Assembly (NCBI GenBank): GCA_037176725.1
Contig: JAZBRS010000014.1
Span: 75,622,501-75,686,500 of the forward strand
Direction of reading: 5' to 3'
Source: Posidonia oceanica
Taxonomy: Eukaryota; Streptophyta; Magnoliopsida; Alismatales; Posidoniaceae
Length of the DNA stretch: 64,000 nt
Part shown: piece by piece, positions 1 to 10,689 of the stretch
Position numbering within the stretch: the first letter of the stretch is position 1
Layout of the letters: each line of letters starts with the position of its first letter
The notes under the pieces: generated by a model
What the model saw: the letters and a program-made list of their open reading frames with translations, nothing else
The model's database searches: none
What the model was told of the DNA's origin: nothing
Translations under genes and position numbers: made by a program

Positions 1-2
1 TC

Positions 3-2246
3 GACTGGAATGAAGAATGTCAAGCCGCATTTGAGAAGATCAAGCAGCTACTGGTCAAACCCCCAGTCTTAGTCCCTCCCACACCAGGGAGACCTCTGCT
101 CCTCTATCTGTCAACCACACAGCATTCCATGGGTGCCGTCCTGGGCCAACACGACGAGTCTGGCAGGAAAGAGCGCGCCATTTACTACCTGAGCAAAAAG
201 TTCAATGAATGTGAAGCCAGGTACAGCGTGATGGAGAAAACCTGTTTGTCCCTTGTCTGGGCCGCACAGAAACTGAGGCACTACATGATGGCGTATCCAG
301 TTCAGCTGTTGTGCCGGCACGATCCCATCAGGTTCCTCTTCCAAAAGCCGGCTCTGGTGGGTAGATGTGTCAAGTGGCAGGTGTTGTTGTCCCAATATGA
401 CATCACTTTTGTCACACAGAGGTCTATGAAGGGCCAGGCTATGGCGGACCACCTTGCGGATTTCCCTCTGCCTGAATATCAACCCCTCCAGACGCAGTTC
501 CCTGACGAGGACATTCTTTTTGCGACGGGGGACTCAGAAGAGAGGGATCCTGAAGAGCAAGAGCAGTGGCGGTTGTACTTCGACGGCGCCGTCAACAAAA
601 AGGGTCGGGGCATAGGCGCGGTGCTGACCACACCTCAGGGACAAATGATTCCTTTTGCGAGGAAGCTGACTTTCGCATGCACGAACAACGAAGCAGAATA
701 CGAAGCATGCATCTTGGGTTTGAAAGTCGCCCTCGAACACAAAGCACAGAAGTTGCACGTGCACGGTGATGCCATGTTGGTGATCTCTCAGGTGAATGGC
801 GACTGGAAGACAAAAGACCCCAAACTCGTGCCATATCACGAATGTCTGCTGAGGCTAATAGAAGAGTTCGAGAGCATTGATTTCACATACATGAATAGGG
901 CAAAAAATGCGTATGCAGACGCATTGGCGACCTTGGCTTCTTGGCTCAGCATACCAGACAACAGCATGGTGGATGTGTCAGTCACCTGCATTGAGGAGCC
1001 TGCCCATTGCATGAATATAGAGGAGTCGGATCCAACAGTGGAGCAGCCATGGTATCATGATATCAAAGCATTCTTGGAGTCCGGTAGCGTCCCGTCTGGC
1101 ACCACTGCAGAGGATAAGAGAACTTTGGCGCGTCTGGCGTCAAAGTATGTACTGGGGGCCGGGCAGTTGTACAGAAGATCGTACAATCAGATGCTATTAC
1201 GCTGCTTGGACAAACCAGAGGCTGACACCTTAATGCTTCAAGTGCACGCTGGGACCTGTGGCCCGCACATGAACGGTGTCCTCTTGGCCAAGAAAATCAT
1301 GCTCCAAGGGTATTTCTGGCAGACCATGGAAGCGGACTGTTGCCGTTTCGTGCGTAAATGCCACAACTGTCAGATCCATGGCAATTTCATCAAGGCTCCC
1401 CCTCATCAGCTGCACAACATGTCCTCGCCATGGCCTTTCTCCACCTGGGGGATCGATGTCATTGGCGCAATACACCCCGCCGCTTCAAATGGCCATCGCT
1501 TCATCATGGTGGCAATAGACTACTTCACTAAGTGGGTGGAAGCAGCTTCCTACAGGACAGTCACCGCAGTGGCAACCGAGAAGTTCATCAGAAACAACAT
1601 CGTTGCCCGGTACGGGGTCCCTCACTCCGTCATCTCTGATAATGGCACGAACTTCATTGCCAAAAGAACTGAGGAGTTCCTACAGAGTTTCAGGATCAAG
1701 CATCATCGCTCCTCACCATATCGACCTCAGATGAATGGAGCAGTGGAGTCTGCCAACAAGAACATCATCAAGATCATGAAGAAGATGGCAGAAGCCCACA
1801 AGGATTGGCACGATCAACTCCCGTACGCACTTTGGGCGTACAGGACATCAATCCGGACCTCGACAGGAGCCACCCCGTACTCACTGGTGTACGGCATGGA
1901 AGCTGTATTGCCTGTGGAGGTGGAGATACCCTCACTGCGAATCTTGCGAGAAGCAGAGTTGGAAGAGGCAGAATGGGTCGAAGACCGCTGCGTCCAACTG
2001 AACCTGATTGATGAGCACAGACTACAAGCCATGCACAATGCTCATTGTTATCAGAAGCGAATGGCTAGAGCATTCCTGAAGAAGGTCCGGCCCAGAAGCT
2101 TCCAGCCTGGAGATCTTGTTCTGCGTGCCATTCATCTACCGGACGGTCGGGGCAAATTCCGACCTAATTGGCGCGGACCCTTTGTAGTTAAGCAAATCTT
2201 CTCAGGCGGCGCAGTAACTCTTGAGGACATGGACCAGGTCGAGTAG
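3..2246 (+). CDS. pol: Og1 pol polyprotein, C-terminal part (RT end, dual RNase H, integrase)
   Basis: The frame is open from the left edge. After the RT thumb comes a retroviral-type RNase H whose first catalytic position reads YLSTTQHSMG, so it has become a tether. A second RNase H (about 550-960) keeps all four acidic positions: LYFDGAV, NNEAEYEA, HGDAMLV and YADALAT. Integrase (about 1220-1790) has the HHCC finger (last part KCHNCQIHG) and the D, D, E triad in WGIDVIG, SDNGTNF and NGAVESANK. Its C-terminus (PGDLVLRAI, NWRGPFVV) carries no chromodomain. The frame stops at TAG 2244-2246. In Og2 the aligned codon is CAG, and reading on reaches a second TAG at 2289-2291 after the shared ending CYLKKYYQ, so 2244 is a recent nonsense change 15 codons from the end. 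No other break is visible. Confidence 0.93.
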   Translation, partial: DWNEECQAAFEKIKQLLVKPPVLVPPTPGRPLLLYLSTTQHSMGAVLGQHDESGRKERAIYYLSKKFNECEARYSVMEKTCLSLVWAAQKLRHYMMAYPVQLLCRHDPIRFLFQKPALVGRCVKWQVLLSQYDITFVTQRSMKGQAMADHLADFPLPEYQPLQTQFPDEDILFATGDSEERDPEEQEQWRLYFDGAVNKKGRGIGAVLTTPQGQMIPFARKLTFACTNNEAEYEACILGLKVALEHKAQKLHVHGDAMLVISQVNGDWKTKDPKLVPYHECLLRLIEEFESIDFTYMNRAKNAYADALATLASWLSIPDNSMVDVSVTCIEEPAHCMNIEESDPTVEQPWYHDIKAFLESGSVPSGTTAEDKRTLARLASKYVLGAGQLYRRSYNQMLLRCLDKPEADTLMLQVHAGTCGPHMNGVLLAKKIMLQGYFWQTMEADCCRFVRKCHNCQIHGNFIKAPPHQLHNMSSPWPFSTWGIDVIGAIHPAASNGHRFIMVAIDYFTKWVEAASYRTVTAVATEKFIRNNIVARYGVPHSVISDNGTNFIAKRTEEFLQSFRIKHHRSSPYRPQMNGAVESANKNIIKIMKKMAEAHKDWHDQLPYALWAYRTSIRTSTGATPYSLVYGMEAVLPVEVEIPSLRILREAELEEAEWVEDRCVQLNLIDEHRLQAMHNAHCYQKRMARAFLKKVRPRSFQPGDLVLRAIHLPDGRGKFRPNWRGPFVVKQIFSGGAVTLEDMDQVE

Positions 2247-3468
2247 TCTGAGCCGGTCAACATGTGCTACCTCAAGAAGTACTATCAGTAGCCGAGAGTA
2301 GCCATTGCGGATTCTCCCTCCCATTTGTCATGTTCTCGCCATTTGCATACCTTTGTATCTCTGTTTGCTCTATCCACTCCCCACTTCACTTCATCCCATT
2401 TCCTACATTTCCTGACGTTGCAGCACTCCTGTGCGTCCCTGCTCATCCTGTTCACATTCCACATTCCTCATACATTGCATCTTGCCCGGTGATGAAAACC
2501 GGAGGTGCTTGCCTGCTGCGAAAGGAGTCTCCCGACCTCACCTGATACTACTTAGATGTCTTGACTAGTGAGGGAGCCACCACTCAATGAGAGCGGGCGA
2601 AATGCCCAAACCCCTAAGGACTCACACCCTTTAGAAGAGTGCTAGGTGTTAGTCAGAAAGTAGTACATACCCCAGCCTAGATGTGCGAAAAAGAAAGAGA
2701 AAGAGAAAGCCAAAAGCCTATACCCGAAAGACCCTAATGCCCATCTCCCCCACGGGAGGGGACAGCGGAAACCTGCAAGCCAAAAAGAAGAGGAAAGGAA
2801 AAGAAAAAGAAAAAAGGAACAAAAAAAGAGAGAAAAAGACAAAAGGAGAATGATAGAAAAGAAAAAGGGAGAGGGGGGCAAAGGCCCCATTCCCGCAAAA
2901 AAAAAAAAAGAGAGAAAAAAGAAGAAGAGAATAAAGGTAAGCAGGGTAACCCCGCACCTCTCACCTACCCCAGGAAAGAGCCAAAGCCCGGGTCAGGTCC
3001 TCCTCGCTTCCAAAATGGGAATAGGGAGAGCCCTGTACACCGACATTAAAAAAAGAGAGAGAAGAAAGAGTTAGGAGTGAGTGTAAGTCCTTGAGAGTTT
3101 GGCATGGAGCCCGTCCTCTCTACACCACCGCCAAACATCACCCATACCTTTCCCCAGAGTGCCACCAACAAGTCAGGAGTCCGAGTAGAGTCCGGTGAGT
3201 TAAGGACCGCCCCCTTTCTGTACAGCAGGCACCAAAGCACCCCGATGCTGAGGGCAAACCATACCAAATCACACGCATTTGCATTTTCCAGTCATCCCCA
3301 CTCTCTTTGATCATCCCACTCCGCAAAGGCTCACTCCAGCACTGAGACAGTACCTCTACTCAGCATGCGTTGGCACCGTCAGGCTGCGACAACCCGGGGC
3401 TCCCGACAGTCCCCGCCACATCAACAGAACGCCCTTACGCTTATACATGTTCAATTGCCATAGTCTGA
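2247..3468 (+). other. Og1 3' region, first part
   Basis: The first 45 bases encode the last 15 pol codons lost to the amber at 2244. The rest is non-coding. Bases 2570-3260 match, with drift, the 3' regions of Og2 (about 36765-37385) and Og0 (20763-21345). Shared phrases include GAGGGAGCCACCA, GAGAGTTTGGCATGGAGC and AATGCTGAGGGCAA (GATGCTGAGGGCAA here). After 3260 Og1 departs from the others and leads into the extra ORF. Confidence 0.7.
2688..3075 (+). repeat. Purine-rich tracts in the Og1 3' region
   Basis: Long runs built from GAAA, AAAG and GAGA make the plus strand almost free of pyrimidines over several stretches (2690-2715, 2785-2875, 2895-2938, 3048-3070). Equivalent tracts occur in Og0 (20775-20945) and Og2 (36830-36965). 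They are not the priming PPT, which lies at 7701-7712, but Tat elements often keep such tracts downstream of pol. Confidence 0.75.
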
Positions 3469-4833
3469 ATGTTTACTGCTTATACATGTTGCACCTGTTT
3501 CTACCAGTTTCCGAATCTGCTTTCTTGCGATGGTTTTGTGCCTAGATGGGATCTGATAACTCACAGTCTTGGCAACAGGTACCTGAAGACTCTTGCGACA
3601 ACCGTCTGCCCACATCCTGCAATCTGTGCAATGGGTTTCCCCACCTTGGTAACCCCCACACACTGCTCCGAGATCCTGCGAGAATGGATCGGCAAGCTGA
3701 CAAGAGATGACTGTGAGAAGCTGCGCCTGTGGGGCATTCCGACCAAGCTGCTCAAGGCTGCTGATGTAGAAGTGAGCCGCCATCTTCTGTGTGCTGCTGC
3801 GCGATTCTGGAAACCAGCACACCATGTCTTCCGTTTCGGCAGAACTGAACTGACGCCCACACTGGAAGAAGTGCGCCGGATCTGCGGCTTTTCCAAGATC
3901 TTGGGGCTGCCTATCTTCATGAGGCGTGACGGATACTTGGCAGTCCTGAAACAGCTGACTGGCCTCTCTACCCAAAGTTGCCAGCAGAAACTGATTTGTA
4001 CTAGCGGGCCCATGCCTTCGCTTCGCCTAGCATATTTTGATGATATTGTGGAGAAGCGCGCTGAACTCGGAGACGAGCTGTGGCTCCGAGGGTTGGTCAC
4101 CCGTTTCCTAGGCGAGCTGGTCTTTACTCATGGCAAGGCAACAGTGGCCATCGAGGTTGCGGAAATTGCATTAACGGTGGTGACCCAGCACATGGATCTG
4201 GCACCAGTTGTCTTGGCAGAAACTTACCGCGGTCTGGACCGCATCTCGCATCGCTGCCGCCACTTTCATGGTTGCGGATCGTTCATTCAGGTCTGGCTAG
4301 CGGCGCACACTGAGATAGACCTTCTGCGCCCCCAAGTGCATGCTTTCGAGGCCTACTGCAGCAGCGGCCATGCCAAGGCAATCAAGAGCGTCAAGGAAGA
4401 GTATGAAAGGCTATCAGGACTGACAGACGACACAGTCACATGGCGCATCATTCCTTCTGCAGCCGAAGCATTCACTGTCTTCTTCAATACACGCGACATG
4501 CGCCTGGTCGTGCTACCAGGATTTACTGCGGGTGTAGAATATCACCCTATCAGAGTCATGCGCCAGTTCGGCTTCCAGCAGGGCGCCTTTATCGACAGCA
4601 CAGCGCCTAAGCTCCTTCAAGAATATCCCCTCAGTACAATCGCCCCCACAAAGGAGCTGGCCAACCTAATGCAGCATGGGGTGCGATCAACAGACATCGC
4701 TGCAATGAAAGGCGTAGGGTGTACCCCTGAGTACATCACTGAAGTGCAGGACCTCTGGCCCATTGACGAAGTCCCGCCAAGTGGCCCCTTGTTCCCTGAC
4801 TCTGGAAACTCAAAGAAGGTCCGAATCAGCTAG
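3469..4833 (+). CDS. Extra ORF downstream of pol, plant-mobile-domain / DUF7745-like protein
   Basis: This is an uninterrupted 454-codon frame on the same strand as pol, 1.2 kb after it. Residues 55-120 (MGFPTLVTPT, KLTRDDCEKL, LLCAAARFW) lead into FGRTELTPTLEEVRRICGF, which resembles the core of the plant mobile domain / DUF7745 family; that assignment is from memory, not a search. A later stretch (LAAHTEIDLLRP, LPGFTAGVEYHPIRVMRQFG) matches the family's typical second half. I see no transmembrane segment or nuclease motif. The true start may be ATG 3631, where family-like sequence begins. Extra ORFs between integrase and the 3' LTR are known in Tat elements, some with DNA-transposon-associated domains. 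Og2 has no counterpart. The function is unknown, but an intact frame beside decayed relatives suggests recent mobility or selection. Confidence 0.75.
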   Translation: MFTAYTCCTCFYQFPNLLSCDGFVPRWDLITHSLGNRYLKTLATTVCPHPAICAMGFPTLVTPTHCSEILREWIGKLTRDDCEKLRLWGIPTKLLKAADVEVSRHLLCAAARFWKPAHHVFRFGRTELTPTLEEVRRICGFSKILGLPIFMRRDGYLAVLKQLTGLSTQSCQQKLICTSGPMPSLRLAYFDDIVEKRAELGDELWLRGLVTRFLGELVFTHGKATVAIEVAEIALTVVTQHMDLAPVVLAETYRGLDRISHRCRHFHGCGSFIQVWLAAHTEIDLLRPQVHAFEAYCSSGHAKAIKSVKEEYERLSGLTDDTVTWRIIPSAAEAFTVFFNTRDMRLVVLPGFTAGVEYHPIRVMRQFGFQQGAFIDSTAPKLLQEYPLSTIAPTKELANLMQHGVRSTDIAAMKGVGCTPEYITEVQDLWPIDEVPPSGPLFPDSGNSKKVRIS

Positions 4834-5346
4834 GGCCATCAGGGCCATCATGCCGCTGCCATTCTGTCTTCCTTTCAAGTTGTGCTGTACTTTTTGACCC
4901 GTCACGGGCATGTAACCAACAATTCTATCAATGCAAAACTGTTTTGTGCTGGCTGTTCACATTTCAAGGCTGACCTTGCATTCCATGCTCCTCGCCGCTC
5001 ACATCCGGAGGCCCCTTGGCCCGACTGATTGCTCGCATAACGCAGGAAAGTCCTCAGCAAACAACCCAGGCTCCAGGACCTCCGCGAACCCGTGCCGTCC
5101 AACCTGCTACCGGACATACCCGGCTGAGTCTCCTTTGGGCTGGTACCCCAAACTACTCGTCTGACAAACGCGTCAGTTTTGTCCATCCTTCGCTTTCTCG
5201 ATACCGGGGACGTTTCGACCAACCCCTGGCATCATCCTGATACCAGGGGCATCTTTTCAGACGCCCCGCGGTATCTCACCCTTATCTCATCTCCTCTTTG
5301 CCGGCCGATAAGTCCGATATCTTATCACCATTCCCAACCAATCAAT
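4834..5346 (+). other. Og1 3' region, module block before the satellites
   Basis: No credible gene. The block carries single copies of modules that become arrays elsewhere: GGGCTGGTACCCCAAACTAC at about 5138-5157 (seed of the GGCTGATA...CTATC satellites) and CCGATAAGTCCGATATCTTATC near 5304 (seed of the Og2 array at 38225). The phrase ATACCAGGGGCATC (5251-5264) also occurs in Og0, Og2 and TG2. Confidence 0.65.
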
Positions 5347-6113
5347 CTCATCATTACCTCATCCCCCTTCTTTAGCAATAGTTCTCATCATGATCCCATC
5401 CCCCTTCTTTAGCAGTAATTCTCATCATGACCTCATCCCCCTTCTTTAGCAATAGCTCTCATCACTACCTCATCCCCCTTCTTTAGCAGTAATTCTCATC
5501 ATGACCTCATCCCCCTTCTTTAGCAATAGCTCTCATCACTACCTCATCCCCCTTCTTTAGCAGTAGCTCTCATCACTACCTCATCCCCCTTCTTTAGCAA
5601 TAGCTCTCATCACTACCTCATCCCCCTTCTTTAGCAGTAGCTCTCATCACTACCTCATCCCCCTTCTTTAGCAATAGTTCTCATCATGACCTCATCCCCC
5701 TTCTTTAGCAATAGTTCTCATCATGACCTCATCCCCCTTCTTTAGCAGTAATTCTCATCATGACCTCATCCCCCTTCTTTAGCAATAGCTCTCATCACTA
5801 CCTCATCCCCCTTCTTTAGCAGTAGCTCTCATCACTACCTCATCCCCCTTCTTTAGCAATAGCTCTCATCACTACCTCATCCCCCTTCTTTAGCAGTATC
5901 TCTCATCACTACCTCATCCCCCTTCTTTAGCAATAGTTCTCATCATGATCCCATCCCCCTTCTTTAGCAGTAATTCTCATCATGACCTCATCCCCCTTCT
6001 TTAGCAATAGCTCTCATCACTACCTCATCCCCCTTCTTTAGCAGCAATTCTCATCATGATCTCATCCCCCTCTTTAGCAGTAGTTCTCATCACGATCTCA
6101 TCCCCTCTTGTCA
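5347..6113 (+). repeat. 37-bp tandem array (about 20 copies) with 74-bp dimer structure
   Basis: The unit is CTCATCATGACCTCATCCCC followed by CTTCTTTAGCAATAGTT and is nearly identical along the array. Two monomer types (GCAATAGCTCTCATCACTAC and GCAGTAATTCTCATCATGAC) alternate over much of it, giving a 74-bp higher-order unit. Variation is low, implying recent expansion. It sits between pol and the 3' LTR, a known birthplace of satellites in Tat/Ogre elements. It has no counterpart in the other elements here. Confidence 0.92.
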
Positions 6114-6154
6114 AGCACTCTTCAATCAATCACTCATCACTCGATCATTCATCA

Positions 6155-7215
6155 ATCAAGTTCCCTCAGGCTGATATCCTAAACTATCAACAATCAAGCG
6201 CTCCCAGGCTGATATCCTAAACTATCTACTCCCAGGCTGATATTCCTAAACTATCGACCCAGGCTGATATCCTAAACTATCTATCTAGGCTGATATTCCT
6301 AAACTATCTATCTCTTGGCCGATCCATGGTTGGCCCGCAGTTGTGTTATACGGCTGACATCCAGTAACTGTCCCTCGCAGTGCCGCTAGGCTGATATCCT
6401 AAACTATCTATCTAGGCCGGTAACCTAAACTACCTAGGCTGATATCCTAAACTATCTATCCAGGCTGATATTCCTAAACAATCCGGCATCTGCGTTATAC
6501 GGCTGACATCCAGTAACTGTCCCTCGTAATTGCCCCCTCCAGTTGATAGGACTGTAAACTATCTATCTAGGCTGATATCCTAAACTATCTAGGCTGATAT
6601 CCTAAACTATCTAGGCTGATAACCTAAACTATCGATCTAGGCTGATATCCTAAACTATCCATGGCAATTACGTTATACGGCTGATATCCAGTAACTATCC
6701 CTTGCAATTGCTCTTTCCAGTTGATAGGACTGTAAACTATCGCTAGGCTGATAACCTAAACTATCGATCTAGGCTGATATCCTAAACTATCCATCGCAAT
6801 TGCATTATACGGCTGACATCCAGTAACTGTCCCTCGCAAGGCCGCCAGGCTGATAACCTAAACTATCGATCTAGGCTGGTAACCTAAACTACCTAGGCTG
6901 ATATCCTAAACTATCTATCCAGGCTGATATTCCTAAACTATCCGGCACTTGCGTTATACGGCTGATATCCAGTAACTATCCCTCATGGTTTGCCCTTTCC
7001 AGTTGATAGGACTGTAAACTATCTATCTAGGCTGATATCCTAAACTATCTAGGCTGATATCCTAAACTATCCATCTAGGCTGATATCCTAAACTATCTAT
7101 GGCAACCATGTTATACGGCTGATATCCAGTAACTATCACTCACAACTGCGCATTCCGGTTGATAGGACCGTAAACTATCGCCAGGCTGATAACCTAAACT
7201 ATCGCCCCCGGCTGA
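6155..7215 (+). repeat. GGCTGATATCCTAAACTATC array with ~150-bp higher-order period
   Basis: Units of 21-27 bp share AGGCTGATATCCTAAACTAT, with spacers such as CTATCTAG. A longer phrase beginning TTATACGGCTGACATCCAGT recurs near 6337, 6493, 6670, 6804, 6953 and 7111, so short monomers are organised in a higher-order repeat of roughly 135-180 bp. The reverse complement of the monomer matches the core of the TG1 and TG2 arrays (GATAGTTAGGGNTATCAGCC). Confidence 0.9.
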
Positions 7216-7700
7216 TGATCCGAAACTCATCCGGTCGACAAGTCCGACAACTTATCGCCTCCCCGCGCGACTCCGTCCCAAAAGGCGGAGCCCTGCATCC
7301 TTCCGCGTCTGGGAAAAGGTCAACCTCTCCCGTCGCGCCTTTGTGGCTTTGGCTATCCTTCGTCTTGTGGCAGGTCTGAACCTCCCGTCAAGCTCCGCGG
7401 TGCACCGCAACGTCCCTCTTCAGCGTCGTCAGCATCGTCAGCGTCACCCGTATCGCTTCGGTCTCCCCATCGATACTAACTCTAACACTAACTTTTGCAT
7501 TGCATCCGCATTAGCATGCATCGCATACATTGCATCTCACCCATTTGCACCTGCACATTGCATTGTGGCAACGATCCACGATGTTCGGCACGTCCGCCGA
7601 ATGAGTGGCTCACGCCGACAGCAAACCCTCTGCTCTCGCCGGTCAAATGGGGTGTCTCGTCTACCCTGAGCAGCGGCCTCACTCCGCTCGGCCTCGCTCA
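7216..7700 (+). other. Og1 3' region adjoining the 3' LTR
   Basis: Non-coding. The last 200 bases are shared with the ends of the Og0 (23300-23502) and Og2 (39000-39189) internal regions: a GCATTGCATTGTGGCAACGA-like stretch, GTGGCTCACGCC, and ACCCTGAGCAGCGGCCT just before the PPT. This conserved block precedes every plus-strand 3' LTR and may help plus-strand priming or 3' processing. That role is inference. Confidence 0.7.
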
Positions 7701-7712
7701 GGGAGGGGCATC
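7701..7712 (+). promoter_or_regulatory. Polypurine tract of Og1
   Basis: GGGAGGGGCATC lies directly before the LTR start TGTTGACACCCC. The identical or near-identical sequence precedes the LTRs at 23503 and 39190 and, in reverse, TG2 at 51681-51692. It is the expected plus-strand primer site. Confidence 0.9.
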
Positions 7713-8279
7713 TGTTGACACCCCATTTTGGCAGGCTGGATCGTTTGGAGCCTTCCGGTGGCTGCTGGACCTGAACCCAGACCCAAACCTACACCTTCCT
7801 CCCCTTCTTTTCCCTCAAAACAAGCCCAAACTCAACCTAGGATTACCTCCCTTTCCCGAACCCGAAAACCAACCAAAATCCATAGGAACACTCACCCCTG
7901 ATGACTTAGCAAACCCACCAAAAAGCCTGCAAAATCTCAAACCAGACCCCTCCCGAAAACCCTAGGAAACTTAGGCAAAACTACCCTTTTTCTACACCTC
8001 AAAACCCCTCCAAAACTTCCTCAAAACTGAACCAAAACTCCAGGACCAGAACTAGAAACCCTAGACCCCGCACCCGCCAAATTTCACCCCTTTCGGAGAT
8101 CTTTAAGACCCCTTCTCGCTGGAATTATCGTTTTCTCTCTCCGGGATTATCGTTTTCTCTCTCCTCTCTCTCTCCTGATTATCGTCTCTCTTCTCATCCC
8201 CTTCTCGCCCTCCTTCTGGCTTGGCAGCGGGCCCCCTTTGTACTCCTATCCCTCCTCTATCTTATTCCTATTTTTATTT

Positions 8280-9160
8280 TATTTTTACCATCTTCCTTGA
8301 ATTTTAAAAATCTTTTCCCTCAAACCTACCTCTTTCCCTTTTATTCCCTTTTTTCCTCTTTTCTTCTTCTTTTTCTTTTCTTCTTCATCCCTTTGCAAAA
8401 AACCTCAAAAATCCTTAAAAATCTGTAAAACCCCAAGATCTAAAAGAAACAAATCAGAATCCCCAGAAAAAGCAATTAGAAACATTAAATAAGTAATTAA
8501 AAACCCAAACTTAATTAAATCAAGCTAAAAAGAAAATCAAGCATGCAAACTAAAAAATGCAAAACAAACTAAAATAAAATACCGTAAAATCAACTAAAAA
8601 ACTGAAGTAAAATCAGAATCTACCAAAAATGAAAACCCCACTAAAAGAATTAAAAAACAAACCCTAGAGAGAAGAATTAAAAATCAAATACTAAAACAAG
8701 TAATTAAAGAGAACAAAAAACTTAACCTAATAAACATAAGAAAAAAAACAACATAAGAACTTAATTAAAAAAGGAAAAGAAAATACAGTTAAAAGACCTA
8801 AAATACTTAATCAAATCAGGAAAAATCCAACTAAAAAACATCAAGAAGAATTAACAAATAAAAAACAAAAGCATGGATCAAAAGACTTAAAAAAGGAAAA
8901 TACAAAAGACTAAAACTAAAAGCCCAAAACCCACTCAAAATAATGTAAAAATAAATCCTAAAAATCCTAATTAACATCCTAAAATACTTAACAAGAAAAC
9001 ACAATTTTAAAAACAATTTAAAAGAATTTAACCAACCCCTAATCAAGTGGAAAACAAATCAAAAACAAAATGGAACCCTAAAGTCCTAATCAAGCCTAAA
9101 ACACACTAATTAACCTGAAAACGGTCATTAAAAAATCCAGATAAACGTCTAACCAACAAC
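8280..9160 (+). other. AT-rich, pyrimidine- then purine-rich segment of the Og1 LTR
   Basis: No gene. A C/T-rich stretch (8100-8400) is followed by about 700 bases of A-rich sequence with many AATTAAA and CTAAAA words. The solo LTR at 57987-63952 carries the mirror-image block at 62430-63250 on the other strand. Its strand asymmetry is conserved between the two LTR copies. Confidence 0.6.
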
Positions 9161-10355
9161 CCAAGTCACCCCATATTTTTATTTATTTTTATCTCTTTTT
9201 TTCCTATTTTTTCTTTCCATCTTTCTTTCTTTCTCCCTTTTCTCCTTCCTTACTGGGCTTATCAGCCCGTTTACCTTTTCTTTCTTTTTTTCAAAACTCT
9301 CGGCCCGCGGCCCGTTGCTACAGTCGTCGTCCTCCTTCCCTCCTCCCGCAGGTCTACAGTGCCGGCTGCACAGCTACAGTCCTGCCATGGCAGCTGCAGC
9401 GCCAGCACCTGTCACCGCAGACCTGCGCTCGCACGCCTCTGCCGGACCAGACCAGCGTGCGCCGCATCGCGTCCGTGCCTCCTGCCACCGCCTCTCCGCA
9501 TTAATTCGCCGCAGCCAAGCCTGCAAGCAATCAGAAGTTTAAGGGCGAAAAAGGAGCGGAAACGGTGCGCTGGAAGGAGAGGAGAAAGGAGGAAATCATC
9601 CCAGAGAGAGACGACCATTTTCCAGCGAATCCCGAGTGAGAGAGTGGTCGAATTCTCCCCTGAAATCCATCCACGAACACCCGACTTCGGCCTCTCCTTC
9701 TTCCAGCGAACCAGCATCCAAAACACCTCCGGAACCACTCGAAATCCGCCCCCCAATCTCACCCGAGACCCCCTGCAACTCTTCCCCTCCTTTCCACACC
9801 GAACGCAGCCCGCATTTCGCCGGAACGCCACCTGAAGCCCAACCGAAACCCAACACCGCCTCTCCTGGAATTCCCACCACCACAGACCTCCAATCGATCC
9901 CAAACCTTCCCCGGACACTCGCCTAACCTCCACCTTCCTGAGCCGCCCAGCCTCCATCTCCGACTCGCCCCACAGACGAAACGAACCACCACAAACACCT
10001 GCGCCGATTTCCGTCCGAAATCCACTCCGCCAGCAAACTCCCACCACGGTCTCCAGAAAAACCTTCCAGCCATCCAAGTAACCTCGCCGCACCTCCAGCA
10101 ATCTCCCGGAACGTGCCATCCAAGCCGACGAGCAGCGGACACCTCCCTCGACCTCCGGCAGCATCCTCTGAACCCAGAAAAGCCAAAGCGTCACCTGGGC
10201 TGCAGAGCTTCGGTCCGATTGATCAGGAGGCACCGGAGGAACGTCCTGAAGTGATCCCAACCCCCGCGGGCAGCCGGCAACACCTGCAGCAACCAGGCGA
10301 CTTCCACCGGCGACAGCTGAAGTCACTGACGTCGGGAAAGCGACTCGGGCGCGGG

Positions 10356-10366
10356 AAAAGGTAATC
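10356..10366 (+). other. Putative 5' splice donor in the Og1 LTR leader
   Basis: AAAAG|GTAATC with the exon/intron border at 10360/10361, followed 13 bases later by CCCCTAGC. All other LTRs here have a GT donor followed by a CCCC(T)TAGC-like motif at the same relative place (19843, 24299, 25399, 40073, 50907, 61242). An ORF of 83 codons (10113-10364) runs into it in the AGG-TAA phase. Confidence 0.55.
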
Positions 10367-10689
10367 GCTGCTTCCCCTAGCTTCCTCTCCTTCTTCTCTT
10401 GCTTCCCCAGCCTTTAGAACAGGCTTTCCGGACCTCCTGCTCCGTCTTCAGCTCGCCGGACAGTCCTCCTTCTCCGGCGCCGGCTGCCTTTCCTCCGGAC
10501 ATTCCGACCAGCAGAGCGAGTTCCAGTCGACCCCCGGAGCTCCGGACGACCGCCGACGCTGCTCTCCGCCTTCCCGCGCGTCCTCAGCCTCCCCTGTCGA
10601 CGGCACGAACTCTGGAAGCTTCGTGCTACAGTGATCGTCGCCGTCGACGATCGACTGTTCACTTATTTTTTCAGTTTACATAGTTTTAG

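Noticed and set aside
5347..7215. CRISPR-like array of regularly spaced repeats
   Set aside because: Units are contiguous tandem repeats without unique spacers, in a plant retrotransposon.
9412..10326. 304-codon minus-strand ORF in the GC-rich LTR block
   Set aside because: It is antisense to the proposed leader exon, overlaps other frames, shows no domain, and is not conserved as a frame in solo LTR D. GC-rich sequence keeps frames open by chance.
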